From Streptomyces echinatus (GTDB lineage: Bacteria; Actinomycetota; Actinomycetes; Streptomycetales; Streptomycetaceae), in contig NZ_JACHJK010000027.1 of NCBI RefSeq assembly GCF_014203595.1, forward strand, positions 1-55,743: a DNA stretch of 55,743 nt, in the 5' to 3' direction. Shown here one piece after another: positions 16,076 through 24,585 of the stretch; the first letter of the stretch is position 1, and each line of letters begins with the position of its first letter. The notes beneath the pieces are model-generated. The model did not search any database and was not told where the DNA came from. It saw nothing but the letters and a program-made list of their open reading frames with translations. The position numbers and the translations under genes are program-made.

Positions 16076-17310
16076 TCAGGTGGCTTGGCCGGTCGCCCGG
16101 CTGCCGGGTTCCTGCTTCGCAGACTGGCCAGTGCCGAGGTCTCCACAGGCTGACACGGGCTGCCCGCCCGCGTGCCGGATGTTCTTGGCCGCGTTGACGT
16201 CGGCGTGATCGACGTTGCCGCATCCGGGGTTCTTGCACACGAAGACCGATTGGCTCTCTCGGTTTCCTTCGGTGACGAACCCACAGGCGTAACAGCGTTG
16301 CGACGTATACGCGGGGTTCACCTTCACCAGCGTCGTTCCCGTGTACCGGGCGGCGCTGGTGAGGGCGAGTTCCAGGCGATGCCACCCCTTGTCGAGGATG
16401 GCCCGGTTGAGTCCTGCCTTCTGACGGACCCGGCGGCCGGGCTCGGCCACGGTTCCGGACGCCGAGGCGGACATGTTCTTGACCCGCAGGTCTTCGAGGA
16501 CGACCAGGGCGTTCTTCTGCACCAGGTGTGCAGCCGTCTTCGCCCAGAAGTCTCCGCGCCGGTCCGTGACCCGGGCCACGATCCGGCCCATGGCCGTGAT
16601 CACCTTGTGTCGGTTGGTGCTGCCCTTCTTGGTGCGGGCGAGGCGCTGTTGCAGCCGCCGGTACCGGGTGGTCTCGCCAGGCGTGATGAACTCCCGGTCG
16701 AAAAACTCGCCGTCCGAGGTGACGGCCGCCGCAGCAACACCCCGGTCCACCCCTACGGCCGTGCCCGGCATGGCATGCCGCTCAGGCGTGACCGCTCCGT
16801 CGTCCACGAGGAACGACACGAACCAGCGCCCGGACTTCCAAGACACGGTCGCGGAGCGGATCTCACCACCGAGCGGGCGCGACCACCAAAACCGGACCCA
16901 GCCCAGCTTCGGCAGCTTCACTCTCCCCCACTTGCGGCCCAGCCGCTCCACAGTGACCTGCTTGGCGTCGGGGAAGCGAAATGAGGGGGACCAGCGGGCC
17001 TTGGACCGCCACCGGACCTTGAACGTGCCGTGGTCCCGGCACGCCCGTCCAGATCCTTCAAGGTCTGCTGGAGGATGTGCGACGGCGCGGCCTTCAACCA
17101 CTCATGCACACACTTGGCCTGGGCCAGCTCCTTGCACTGCGGCGCGTAGTTCATCCACGCCCCGCGCCGCCGGTACTCGCGGCGCTGCTCCAGACCGGTG
17201 TTCCACACCGACCGGCACACGTCCGCGAACTTCTCACACTGCTCTGCCTGTTCGGCCGTCAGCTCAAGCCGGTACCTGCGACCCGACAGCATAGAAACAC
17301 CCCCCGCCAA
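16076..17310 (-). pseudogene. tnpB: tnpB (RNA-guided nuclease family), frameshifted
   Basis: The two reading frames join into a normal-length TnpB. The N-terminal part (from ATG 17292) reads to ILQQTLKDLD. The continuation RACRDHGTFKVRW lies in another frame. The junction near 17047 lacks one base compared with the expected GACCGG, so a single-base deletion explains it. Downstream all RuvC-type residues persist: Asp in AVGVDRGVA, Glu in VVLEDL, Asp in DHADVNAAKN, and a zinc ribbon CYAC...CGN. The nuclease is inactive as encoded unless frameshifting occurs, but it decayed recently. Confidence 0.88.
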
Positions 17311-17317
17311 CTGATGT

Positions 17318-17436
17318 GATCACGCTAGCGCGGGCCACCGACAACACAGCGAACTCCGCCGCTTCGCGGCTCCGGCACGAGGACGAGCTAACCCCGCCCT
17401 AAAGGGCGGGGCTTGCGCTCAAGACATCCGGTCAGG
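17318..17436 (-). repeat. 119-bp IS left end, second copy
   Basis: It matches 7352-7470 in the same orientation. It contains the perfect hairpin CCCCGCCC-TAAA-GGGCGGGG at 17392-17411, expected to be the TnpA recognition structure. The two copies flank 9.85 kb as direct repeats, so recombination between them could delete that segment. Confidence 0.85.
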
Positions 17437-17451
17437 GGCGGGATGGCGCGG

Positions 17452-18186
17452 TCAGCCCTTCTTGACGGTGTGCAGCAGGGTGACGCCGAGCCACGGGCCG
17501 CTGTACCAGTAGCCGGGGCCGAGTCCGCGCAGCGTTCCCTGGCCGATGTGCGCGGCATACTTCCTGGCCATCGGCCAGAAGTCGGCGATGATCAGCTGGC
17601 CGCCCGGGCGCAGCACCCGCATGGCCTCGTCCACCGCGCGGTAGCGGCTCTCGGAGGTGGGGATGTTGTGGATCGCCAGGGCGCTCGTCACGACGTCGAA
17701 GGAGTCGTCAGCGAAGGGCAGTTCGGTCATGTCGGCCGTGCGTACTTCCACCCGGTCGGCGACTCCGGCCGCAGCGGCGTTGGCGAGAGTTGCTTCGGGC
17801 CGGTTGCCGCTCTGGTCCTCGCCCGACCACAGGTCCACGCCCACGGCCTGTCCCCTCGGCAGCCGTCTGGCCGCCTCGATGAGCACCGCGCCGCGACCGC
17901 AGCCCAGGTCCAGCAGCCGTTCGTCGCCCGTCAGGCCGGCCCGGTCCAGTTCCCGCTGCCAGATGCGCAGTTTGCCGTGCAGGGTGGTGTGCAGGTAGAC
18001 GCCGGTGCCGGCGAGCAGTACCGCCCCCGCGGTCGCCATCGCGTTGCGTCGCGGCCGCCACCGGCCGGCGGCCAGGCAGCAGGCCGTGCCGGCGGCGCCG
18101 AGTACCGCCGGGAACGCAGGAGCGTCAACGCCGTACCGCGGCCACCGGGGGCGCGGCGGTGGGGAGTTATCCCGGTTCTTGGACAT
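17452..18186 (-). CDS. Class I SAM-dependent methyltransferase with N-terminal membrane segments
   Basis: A 244-residue protein. Two hydrophobic stretches come first (AFPAVLGAAGTACCLAAG, then TAGAVLLAGTGVYLHTTL), followed by a Rossmann methyltransferase domain: motif I LLDLGCGRGAVLIEAARRL near residues 92-110, acidic loop VGVDLWSGED, ADMTELPFADDSFDVVTSA, and post-motif AMRVLRPGGQLIIADFW. It resembles membrane-associated small-molecule methyltransferases; the substrate is unknown. The frame runs on far upstream, but ATG 18186 begins the first plausible protein sequence. The stop lies 15 bp from the IS left end, so the gene is intact. Confidence 0.87.
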   Translation of the reverse strand: MSKNRDNSPPPRPRWPRYGVDAPAFPAVLGAAGTACCLAAGRWRPRRNAMATAGAVLLAGTGVYLHTTLHGKLRIWQRELDRAGLTGDERLLDLGCGRGAVLIEAARRLPRGQAVGVDLWSGEDQSGNRPEATLANAAAAGVADRVEVRTADMTELPFADDSFDVVTSALAIHNIPTSESRYRAVDEAMRVLRPGGQLIIADFWPMARKYAAHIGQGTLRGLGPGYWYSGPWLGVTLLHTVKKG

Positions 18187-18936
18187 ACCCGCAGTGTTCC
18201 AGCTCGTCTGCGGGGCGTCTCGCGTGAGATCTGTTCCCCGCCACCGGCGCCGTCCGTGTCGCCCGTGCGGCCGCAGATCGTCGGGCCAGGCCTGGACGGG
18301 TGTTCGGGGGCGGGCGTCCACGTGTCGTGGTCGACCGCGGGCGATGACGCGACCGGAAACAGCCGTGGGCGTCGCACTGTCGAAGCCATGAGCGGACGAC
18401 CGCATCACCCCTTGCCCGTCCGGTGCCGGACGGGCGGCGGCCGGGTCGGTCGGTGCCGGACTGGTGGCGGCCGGGTCGGTCGGTGCCGGACTGGTGGCGG
18501 CCGGGTCGGTCGGTGCCGGACTGGTGGCGGCCGGGTCGGTCGGTGCCGGACGCCCGCAGGAAGGTGTCCACGGCGGCGTCCGCCAGCGGTGTGCTGGTCC
18601 CGCTCCTGTTCTCGGCGGCTCCTGCGGCGGCACACCGCTCACCGTGATCCGCCGGCACATCGAAGGCCAGAAGCGGCCTCTTTGTCCGTCACCCCGGATC
18701 CGCAGCGACCCCGCGCCGCTTCGCGGCTCCGAACCAAGGACGCCTTCCCTCCCCGGCCGAACCCGGAGATTGCCTGCACGACCAGGAATGGACGGCCGCC
18801 CGGCTCGCACCGCTGGTGGACATACGGGTCGCGTGAAGCGTCCAGGCCGCGCAGCCGGCCCTCGCCGGTGACGCGGCGGGGGGACGCGGAGGTGTCCTGA
18901 CGGGCGGGTGGGCCTTCGCTGGGTGAAGCTGAAGGC
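18187..18936. other. Gene-poor stretch with tandem repeats
   Basis: Apart from the 30-bp tandem repeat at 18421-18550, I see no gene. Open frames on both strands are low complexity. The part 18640-18900 has mixed composition without a domain. The part at 18187-18250 probably carries the methyltransferase promoter. Confidence 0.4.
18421..18550. repeat. 30-bp tandem repeat, about 4.3 copies
   Basis: The unit CGGTGCCGGA / CTGGTGGCGG / CCGGGTCGGT begins at 18421, 18451, 18481, 18511 and partly 18541. The middle copies are identical, and the first and last vary at their second block. Because the period is a multiple of three, the minus strand would encode the decapeptide APTDPAATSP repeated. No convincing gene contains it. 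There are no spacers between units, so it is not CRISPR. Confidence 0.9.
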
Positions 18937-19482
18937 GTGAGCATCAGGAGCGAGCGTCCGGCGAGTGCGGAGCAGATCCACGCGGCGCTGGCCGCCCTGG
19001 CGGCGGAGCCGGCGGCAGAGCCCGGGAAGCGTCCCGAAGGGGGCGGGGAAGCGGACCGTCTGCGCCTGCTGGGCCGTCTGCTGGCGAAGACGGAGTTCGA
19101 GATCACCGTCGCGACCCGGCTGAGCGAGGAAGAGGAGGTCGAGGACGTCCTGGAGACGCTGCTCGGCTGGGGGGAAGGGCTGGAGGGCGATCCCGGCCTC
19201 GCGATCAACGTCGTGACCAACAGGCTGCAGCGCACCGCGCTGCAGGTCTCCGAACCCGAGGCGGAGGAGCTGCCGCCCGGCCGGGAGGCCGCCTTCGCCG
19301 CCGTCATGACGGCGGTGTACGCGCTCGGCGCCCAGCTGCACGCGGAGCGCGGTGACACCGAGGGGACCCGGCAGGCGCTGAGCGGGGCGGAGGAAGCCCT
19401 CATCGACATCCTGCAAGGCATGCATGACCTGCGCGTGGCCATCGGCGATGCGCCCGGCCCTGAGGACGAGACCGACGGCTGA
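18937..19482 (+). CDS. Hypothetical protein, acidic and helical
   Basis: A 181-residue protein starting at GTG after GAAG. It is strongly acidic, with runs such as RLSEEEEVEDVLETLLGWGE and SEPEAEELPPG, and predominantly helical by pattern. There are no membrane segments, cysteines or catalytic motifs, and I do not recognise a family. Codon bias (GC at third positions) supports coding. It stands alone between a repeat-bearing gap and the VWA gene. Confidence 0.68.
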   Translation: MSIRSERPASAEQIHAALAALAAEPAAEPGKRPEGGGEADRLRLLGRLLAKTEFEITVATRLSEEEEVEDVLETLLGWGEGLEGDPGLAINVVTNRLQRTALQVSEPEAEELPPGREAAFAAVMTAVYALGAQLHAERGDTEGTRQALSGAEEALIDILQGMHDLRVAIGDAPGPEDETDG

Positions 19483-19982
19483 CCGCCCGGCACCCGCCCC
19501 GGGCGGTGCGTCGAAGGAGTGAGGGCGGCCCCGGCACGCGGCCTCCTGCCCGGCCCCTGGCGCCGGCGGCCGAATCCAGCTGCGGCGAGGGGCCGGCGGC
19601 AGGGGTGCCCGCGGGGCGGTCCGTCCGGGCGGGCGGGCGCTGAGCCGAATGGCGGGCCTCGTATCACGCGTCCGTGTCCCACCTCGCACGACCTTGTGGG
19701 GCCTGGCGGGACCGGGGTGGGTCGAGGGTCGGCTCAAGTCCTGGTGCGTCTGGCGTCCGGCCGGCGGCAGGCGGATCCGCCGGTCCGCGGCCCTGCGCCG
19801 TATCCGGGTGCGGCTGAGACCGAGCCCGCGCATGAGCAGTCGTTCGACGCGGTCCGGCACGGGCAGCTCGCAGCTGATCGGAGGGGGCGGGCGGCGTGGC
19901 CGTCGGGGGCCGGGAGCCAAGATCGATTGTCAGTGGTGCGTGAGACGGTGGGTTCATCGAGTCACACAGAGGGGGAGCTGCC
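19483..19982. other. No gene recognised
   Basis: Five hundred bases upstream of the VWA gene. The frames are biased towards arginine and glycine. The bases 19915-19980 are AT-richer and end in GAGGGGGAGCTGCC, a good ribosome site for the VWA gene, so the promoter is probably here. Confidence 0.45.
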
Positions 19983-21023
19983 ATGTCCGGGAGCCAGAAC
20001 TACATCAATCACGTCGCTCTTGTGCTGGATGCCAGTTCGTCGATGTCGCACCTGAGCGGCAAGGTCGTCGAGGTCGCCGACCAGCAGATCGCGTATCTCG
20101 CCCGCCGGTCGCAGGAGCTGGACCAGGAGACCCGCGTCACGGTGTACGTCTTCGCGGACCAGGTGGAGTGCGTCATCTACGACAAGGACGTGCTGCGGAT
20201 GCCGTCGCTGAAGCAGCTGTACCGGGTCGGCGGTATGACGGCTCTGCTGGCGGCCGCGCTGAAGTCGCAGCGGGAGCTGGCGCAGACGGCCCAACTGTAC
20301 GGCGACCACAGCTTCCTGACGTTCGTCCTCACCGACGGGCAGGAGAACGCAAGTCACCGCTGCCCGGACGCCCCGGCCCGCGATCAGCGTCAGCTGGTCC
20401 AGGCCGTGTCCCGGATGATCGAGACACAGGACGCCAACTGGACGCTGGCCGTGCTCGTGCCGGACCAGATGGGCAAGCGCGAGGCCATGCAGTGCGGTTT
20501 CCCGAAGGACAACATCGCCATCTGGGACGCCACGAGCACCCAGGGCCTGGAGGAGGCCGGGCAGGTCATCCAGCAGGCCACGGAGAAGTTCATGGTGGGC
20601 CGCACCAAGGGCATCCGGGGATCGCGGGCGGTGTTCTCCACGGGCGCGGAGGCGGTCAACAAGGACACCATCGAGGCGGCCGGCCTCACCCCGGCCGATC
20701 CGTCGCAGTACCAGCTGATCGCGGTGGCGCGGGACGCGGCGATCCGGGACTGGGTCGTGGAGTGCGGGCACACCTACCGTACCGGCGGTGCGTTCTACCA
20801 GCTGAGCAAGTCGGAGAAGATACAGGCGCGCAAGCAGATCGCGGTGCTGGAGAAGAAGACGGACCGGGTGTACACGGGGCCCGAGGCGCGGGTGCTGCTC
20901 GGTCTGCCGGACGCGGAGGTCCGCGTCAAGCCGGACCACAACGACGACTTCACGATCTTCGTGCAGAGCACCAGTGTGAACCGCAAGCTCGTGGCGAACA
21001 CGCGGCTGCTGCTGATGATCTGA
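19983..21023 (+). CDS. von Willebrand factor A domain protein
   Basis: A 346-residue soluble protein. The N-terminal VWA domain keeps the metal-ion-dependent adhesion site: DASSS at residues 16-20, the Thr of VGGMTALLAA near residue 84, and the Asp of FVLTDGQENAS near 117. The C-terminal ~120 residues carry KEY-like basic motifs (KSEKIQARKQIAVLEKK) and an apparently conserved DHNDDFTIFVQSTSVNRKL. Such proteins are common in streptomycetes, sometimes near tellurium-resistance or stress loci; the partner is unknown. It starts at ATG with GGGGGAG upstream. A GC-rich inverted repeat follows the stop (about 21040-21105). Confidence 0.88.
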   Translation: MSGSQNYINHVALVLDASSSMSHLSGKVVEVADQQIAYLARRSQELDQETRVTVYVFADQVECVIYDKDVLRMPSLKQLYRVGGMTALLAAALKSQRELAQTAQLYGDHSFLTFVLTDGQENASHRCPDAPARDQRQLVQAVSRMIETQDANWTLAVLVPDQMGKREAMQCGFPKDNIAIWDATSTQGLEEAGQVIQQATEKFMVGRTKGIRGSRAVFSTGAEAVNKDTIEAAGLTPADPSQYQLIAVARDAAIRDWVVECGHTYRTGGAFYQLSKSEKIQARKQIAVLEKKTDRVYTGPEARVLLGLPDAEVRVKPDHNDDFTIFVQSTSVNRKLVANTRLLLMI

Positions 21024-21232
21024 CCTCGCGTCATTCCGTCAGGGCGCCGCCGGTGCCGTCACGGTGCCGCAGGGTCTCGTCGGGGCGGCACCGTGGCGGT
21101 CTTCCAGGCATGTCGTGTGTGTGCCGCGGTTCAGCGGGATCTAGCGAAAAACCCCGGGCGTTCACGCCCGGGAGGAATTCCTTCTCAAGGTAGGGGTGAC
21201 CTGCACGGGCGCACGGGTCCGCACTGTTGATC

Positions 21233-21499
21233 TCATTCGGGACGCTTCTGGTGCGCGATGTACTCCTTCACCACGGCGAGCGGTGCGCCGCCGCACGATG
21301 CGGCGAAGTGGGACGGGGACCAGAAGTGCTCACCCCACAGGTAACACGTGTCGCGCATGACTTCTTCGCAGCGTTTGCGGATGTTGTCGGTGAACGGGCC
21401 GCGCCGGTACTTCGGCGTGAAGACCAAGTGCGCGTGCAGGGTGCGGACGACGCTACGGCCCCTGCGGATTCCGGGGTCTGGCTCCCATCGAGGTGACAT
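21233..21499 (-). pseudogene. tnpA: tnpA Y1 transposase lacking its HUH segment
   Basis: An 88-residue frame, against ~130-150 for IS200/IS605 TnpA. The N-terminal part (VRTLHAHLVFTPKYRRG) and the C-terminal part (HFWSPSHFAASCGGAPL, then VVKEYIAHQ with the catalytic Tyr) are both clear. The middle ~45 residues, which in this family contain the HxH (HUH) metal site of the type DHVHLLV, are missing in frame: KRCEEVMRDTCYLW runs straight into GEHFWSP. The protein should be unable to cleave DNA. Confidence 0.87.
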
Positions 21500-21522
21500 A
21501 GAGCATTGTTAGGATCATCCCC

Positions 21523-22680
21523 TTGAAGATCGTGACGCAGGTGAAGCTGATCCCGGAGGCCGGCCAGGCCGCCGCGCTGGCGGCGACCCTGCGCACGGTC
21601 AACGACCTGGCCACCTGGGTGTCCGAGGTGGCGTTCGTCAACGACGTGCCGCGTGAGTATGAGCTGCGCAAGCACACGTACGCACACCTCAAAGCCTCCG
21701 GACTCGGGGCGCAGGCCGCGCAGCACGTGATCAAGAAGGTGCGTGACGCGTACACCACGCTGCACGCCAACCTCAGGGCCGGGAACTACGGCAAGCCCGG
21801 CAGCAAGCGCCGCCGGAAGGTCGATTCCAAGCCGATCGCATTCCGGTCCGATGCCGCGCAGCCGTACGACGACCGCTGTTTGAGCTGGCAGTACGACGCG
21901 CAGACGGTCTCCATCTGGACCACCGCAGGACGGATCAAGGGCGTGCCCTTCGCATGTTCGCCTCACGCGCTCACGACGCTCCAGCAGTATCGCAAGGGCG
22001 AGTCCGACCTGATCGAGCGTGACGGCAGCTTCTACCTGATCGCCACCTGCGAGATCCCCGAGGGCGCCCCCTACGAGCCGGACTCTTTCATCGGAGTCGA
22101 CCTCGGTATCGTCAACCTCGCCACCACGTCCACCGGCTACCAGGCCGCCGGGCGCGGCCTGAACCGGTACCGCAAGCGGCAGCTCACCTTGCGGGCCAAG
22201 CTCCAGAAGAAGCGCACCAAGAGCGCCAAGCGCCGCCTGAAAGAGCGCTCCCGCCGGGAACAGCGGCACCTCAAGAACACCAACCACGTCATCGCCAAGA
22301 CGATCGTGACCGAGGCTGAACGCACCTCCGCTGGGATATCCCTGGAAGAACTCAAGGGAATCCGGCGGAGGGTACGGCTCCGCAAGCCCCAACGGGTCAC
22401 CCTCCACTCCTGGGCGTTCGCCCAGCTCGGAGACTTCGTCGTCTACAAGGCCAAGCGGGCCGGTGTGCCCCTGGTCTTCGTTGATCCCGCGTACACGTCC
22501 CAGACATGCGCCGAGTGCGGCCACATTGACAAGCGAAACCGCGTTGACCAGGGGCTTTTCATCTGCCGGGGGTGCGGGGTCGTTGCCCACGCCGACCGGA
22601 ATGCTTCCCACAACATCGCCCAACGCGGCGTAACCGTGTGGAATGCGGGGCGTGAGTCACGCGTCCCGGCCACCCCATAG
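21523..22680 (+). CDS. tnpB: TnpB, RNA-guided nuclease of the IS605 family, intact
   Basis: A 385-residue protein with a TTG start. The RuvC-like catalytic triad is complete: Asp193 in GVDLGIVNLA, Glu275 in ISLEELKGI, Asp358 in AHADRNASHN. The zinc ribbon has Cys329/Cys332 (CAEC) and Cys348/Cys351 (CRGC). A basic helical wedge covers roughly 214-255. TnpB proteins cut DNA next to a TAM, guided by an RNA from the element's right end. It is the only uninterrupted tnpB of the three in the window. Its partner tnpA is broken, so the element may be immobile but still able to cut and be retained. Confidence 0.93.
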   Translation: MKIVTQVKLIPEAGQAAALAATLRTVNDLATWVSEVAFVNDVPREYELRKHTYAHLKASGLGAQAAQHVIKKVRDAYTTLHANLRAGNYGKPGSKRRRKVDSKPIAFRSDAAQPYDDRCLSWQYDAQTVSIWTTAGRIKGVPFACSPHALTTLQQYRKGESDLIERDGSFYLIATCEIPEGAPYEPDSFIGVDLGIVNLATTSTGYQAAGRGLNRYRKRQLTLRAKLQKKRTKSAKRRLKERSRREQRHLKNTNHVIAKTIVTEAERTSAGISLEELKGIRRRVRLRKPQRVTLHSWAFAQLGDFVVYKAKRAGVPLVFVDPAYTSQTCAECGHIDKRNRVDQGLFICRGCGVVAHADRNASHNIAQRGVTVWNAGRESRVPATP

Positions 22681-22763
22681 GGGTGTCTGGACGGAGGAGT
22701 CAATCCAGCAGCCAGTTGGGCGCTACCTCCAAGCCCGCTCCTTCAGGGCCGGGTCAAGTTGAC
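22600..22763 (+). ncRNA. Predicted omega RNA (reRNA) at the tnpB 3' end
   Basis: In characterised TnpB systems, the guide RNA spans the end of tnpB and the right end, and its guide is the flanking DNA just outside the element. By analogy the scaffold should cover about 22600-22763, and the guide would begin at about 22764 (AAGCCGCAGTACACG...). No promoter was identified and the boundaries are inferred. Confidence 0.35.
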
Positions 22764-23134
22764 AAGCCGCAGTACACGTCGCTGCCCAAGTCACTCAGGG
22801 TGTCGGTGCGCAGCCAGCCTTCCACGCCCGTACGGGTGTTGCGGGCGTATGTCCAGGCGTAGCGCTGCTCACCCTGCCAGGCTCCCCAGGTGTAGCAGTG
22901 GTAGTCCAGCACGTCGCCGCGTGCGGCCAGTCCGTTGATGTGGCAGCCGGTGCTGGAGCCCGAACGCATGTTGGCGCCGTTGGCGGTGGCGTGCCAGGTG
23001 CTGCTGTCCTTGTCGCCGACCCGCTTGCCGCAGGCGGCCACGGCGTGGGCGGGGCCTGCGGTGACGGCGGACGTGAACAGCGCCGCGGTGACGACGAGCG
23101 CGGCGGCGAGGACGCGTGGCGTGGCGATGCGCAT
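22754..23134 (-). CDS. Secreted SH3-like small protein
   Basis: A 126-residue precursor with a Sec signal peptide (MRIATPRVLAAALVVTAALF, cleavage likely after AGPAHA near residue 31). The mature part holds three or four cysteines and the bacterial SH3 pattern GANMRSGSSTGC...VLDYHCYTWG...GVEGWLRTDTLS. Such proteins are common in Streptomyces, extracellular, and of unknown function. The ATG is preceded by GGGGGAG on the gene strand. The final residues after DVYCG (LST) and the stop codon are supplied by the IS right end, so the C-terminus has been altered by one to three residues. Confidence 0.87.
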   Translation of the reverse strand: MRIATPRVLAAALVVTAALFTSAVTAGPAHAVAACGKRVGDKDSSTWHATANGANMRSGSSTGCHINGLAARGDVLDYHCYTWGAWQGEQRYAWTYARNTRTGVEGWLRTDTLSDLGSDVYCGLST

Positions 23135-23292
23135 GAGGAGCTCCCCCCGGGGGACTGGGCGGGTGCGGTGGACATCCCGCGCCCGCCGGGCCGTTCCTGA
23201 CAGGTCGATACGTTAGGAAGCTCTCGCATCCGGCACGTCCACCCAGTTGGACGTGCGGTAAACCTCGGCGGTAGTCACCGGTGGGCGGTCTG

Positions 23293-24030
23293 TCACGGCC
23301 GGCCGAGTTGCCACAGGCCGCGCAGCAGGGTGGTCAGTCCTCCGGCGAGGGACAGCAGCATCACGGTGTGCCGGATCCATGCCTGCGACATCCGCCGGGT
23401 GAGGGCCTCGCCGAGGAGGGTGCCGGCCGTCAGGCCGATGGCCGTCGTCAACCAGGCCCGGCCGGTGAGTGCGGGCAGTCCGTTGGCTGCCGCGGAGAAG
23501 ACGTTGAGGATGACGCCGTAGAACAGCGCGTTGGGGACGAACTGCCGTACCGGCCATCCGGCGTTCGCCGCGTACAGCGACAGGGCCGGTCCGGCCGACA
23601 CCGGCCGCGGCGTTCATGAACCCGCTCGCCGCCCCGGCGGCCAGGGCTCCGCGGGTGCCGCACAGGGACGCCACCCGGACGCCACCCAGTACCAGCAGGA
23701 CGGCGGCGCTCACCGTCGCTCCCAGGAAGGCGAGCAGGGCGGGTGCCGGCAGCCGGGTGGCCGTCCAGGTTCCCAGCGGGACGGTCAGACGGCCGCCGCG
23801 ACCAGCACGCTCATCGCGGGCAGGTGCACTTGCCGCCAGGTGCCCGCCAGCCCGGCGGCGCTGACGACGCCAGCCGCGCAGTTGACCAGCGCGACGCCGT
23901 CTTCCGGGCTGAACAGCAGCGCCAGCGCGGGCACCGACACCAGGGCGAAGCCCATGCCCGTCATGCGCTGTACCGAGCGCCGACGGTGACGACGCCGCCC
24001 AGCGCCACGGCGGCGGCCGCATCGCTCAAC
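23293..24030 (-). pseudogene. TauE/SafE sulfite-exporter-like permease, frameshifted
   Basis: Successive frames give one recognisable multi-helix permease: an initial VALGGVVTVGA, then MTGMGFALVSVPALALLFSP and GTWRQVHLPAMSVLVAAAV, then RLTVPLGTWTATRLPAPALL, then SLYAANAGWPVRQFVPNALF to a C-terminal TLLRGLWQL. Three frame breaks lie near 23975, 23785 and 23605. The family exports sulfite, sulfoacetate or other organic anions. With three breaks this gene is dead. Confidence 0.82.
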
Positions 24031-24212
24031 GCCCTTCCCGGCGCTCTGCCGACGCGCCGGAGCGCCGTGCGGCGGGCGGGTGTGGGGCGGGTGCTGGCGG
24101 GGTGTGATCGGTCGGTGCGGGGTGGGAAGAGCCGTGCGGGGCAGCGGCCATGCTCATGCGCCGATCCCAGCAGTCTCGGCGGCCGGAGTGAATTCCTTTA
24201 GCATCCGGCTTC

Positions 24213-24585
24213 ATGGTGCGGTTCGTACTCGACCTGGCCGGCCTGGCGTCGGCGGGTTTCGCCTGTTCGCCTCTGCAGGAGACGGTGCTGAGCCTGCGCA
24301 TGTGGACGCATCCCCGCCAGTATCCGAGACAACTCCCCTGGTTCCGCCGCCTGCAGGACACCTTCACGGCTCTGGATGCCGCGCAGACCCGGCTGCTGTG
24401 CTCCCTGGTCGCCTCCAACCGGTGGCTGCCCGACTTCCTCACCCCCTGCCCTGCCTCCCCCGGCCCGCCTTCGGCGACGAACTCACCGCCCTGCGGGCCA
24501 CCGCGCCCGGCCGCGTCGGCGCTGCGCGTGATGACGCACCACGCCGACCTGCCCTAGGTGGTGCTCTTGCCGCATGGGAACCCCC
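24213..24585 (+). pseudogene. ArsR-type regulator (DUF5937-like), frameshifted and truncated
   Basis: The first ~80 residues match the N-terminal half of streptomycete winged-helix regulators with a DUF5937 domain: VRFVLDLAGLASAGFACSPL, LSLRMWTHPRQYPRQLPWF, RWLPDFLTP. At about 24455 the frame changes: PASPGPPS reads on, while the expected PAFGDELTALRATAPGRV is in the next frame. One missing base explains this. The sequence then stops resembling the family by ~24585, and the C-terminal winged helix is absent. Confidence 0.78.

Larger units (their letters stand above)
16034..17436 (-). mobile_element. IS1341/IS605-type element with decayed tnpB
   Basis: The right end at 16034-16070 carries TTGACATCCTCCCGG and the imperfect hairpin CCCGGCCCTGAAGGACCGGG, the typical streptomycete tnpB-element right end. 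The left end is the 119-bp stretch ending near 17436, with a perfect 8-bp hairpin. The only gene is a frameshifted tnpB on the minus strand, with no tnpA. Exact termini are uncertain by a few bases because IS200/IS605 elements make no target duplication or inverted repeats. Confidence 0.8.
21141..22763 (+). mobile_element. IS605-type element with divergent tnpA and tnpB
   Basis: The left end carries a perfect hairpin CCCGGGCG-TTCA-CGCCCGGG at 21153-21172. The right end reads CCCGCTCCTTCAGGGCCGGGTCAAGTTGAC and finishes near 22763. Between them lie tnpA (minus, internally deleted) and tnpB (plus, intact), 23 bp apart, which is the classical IS605 layout. The termini are approximate. The right end overlaps the last codons of a secreted-protein gene. 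Confidence 0.85.

Noticed and set aside
18421..18550. Regular 30-bp repeats as a CRISPR array
   Set aside because: The units are directly contiguous with no spacers, and no cas genes are present.
17452..19920. One 822-codon protein containing the methyltransferase
   Set aside because: Only the last ~244 codons are protein-like. The upstream part includes the tandem repeat and runs antisense to the 18937 gene.
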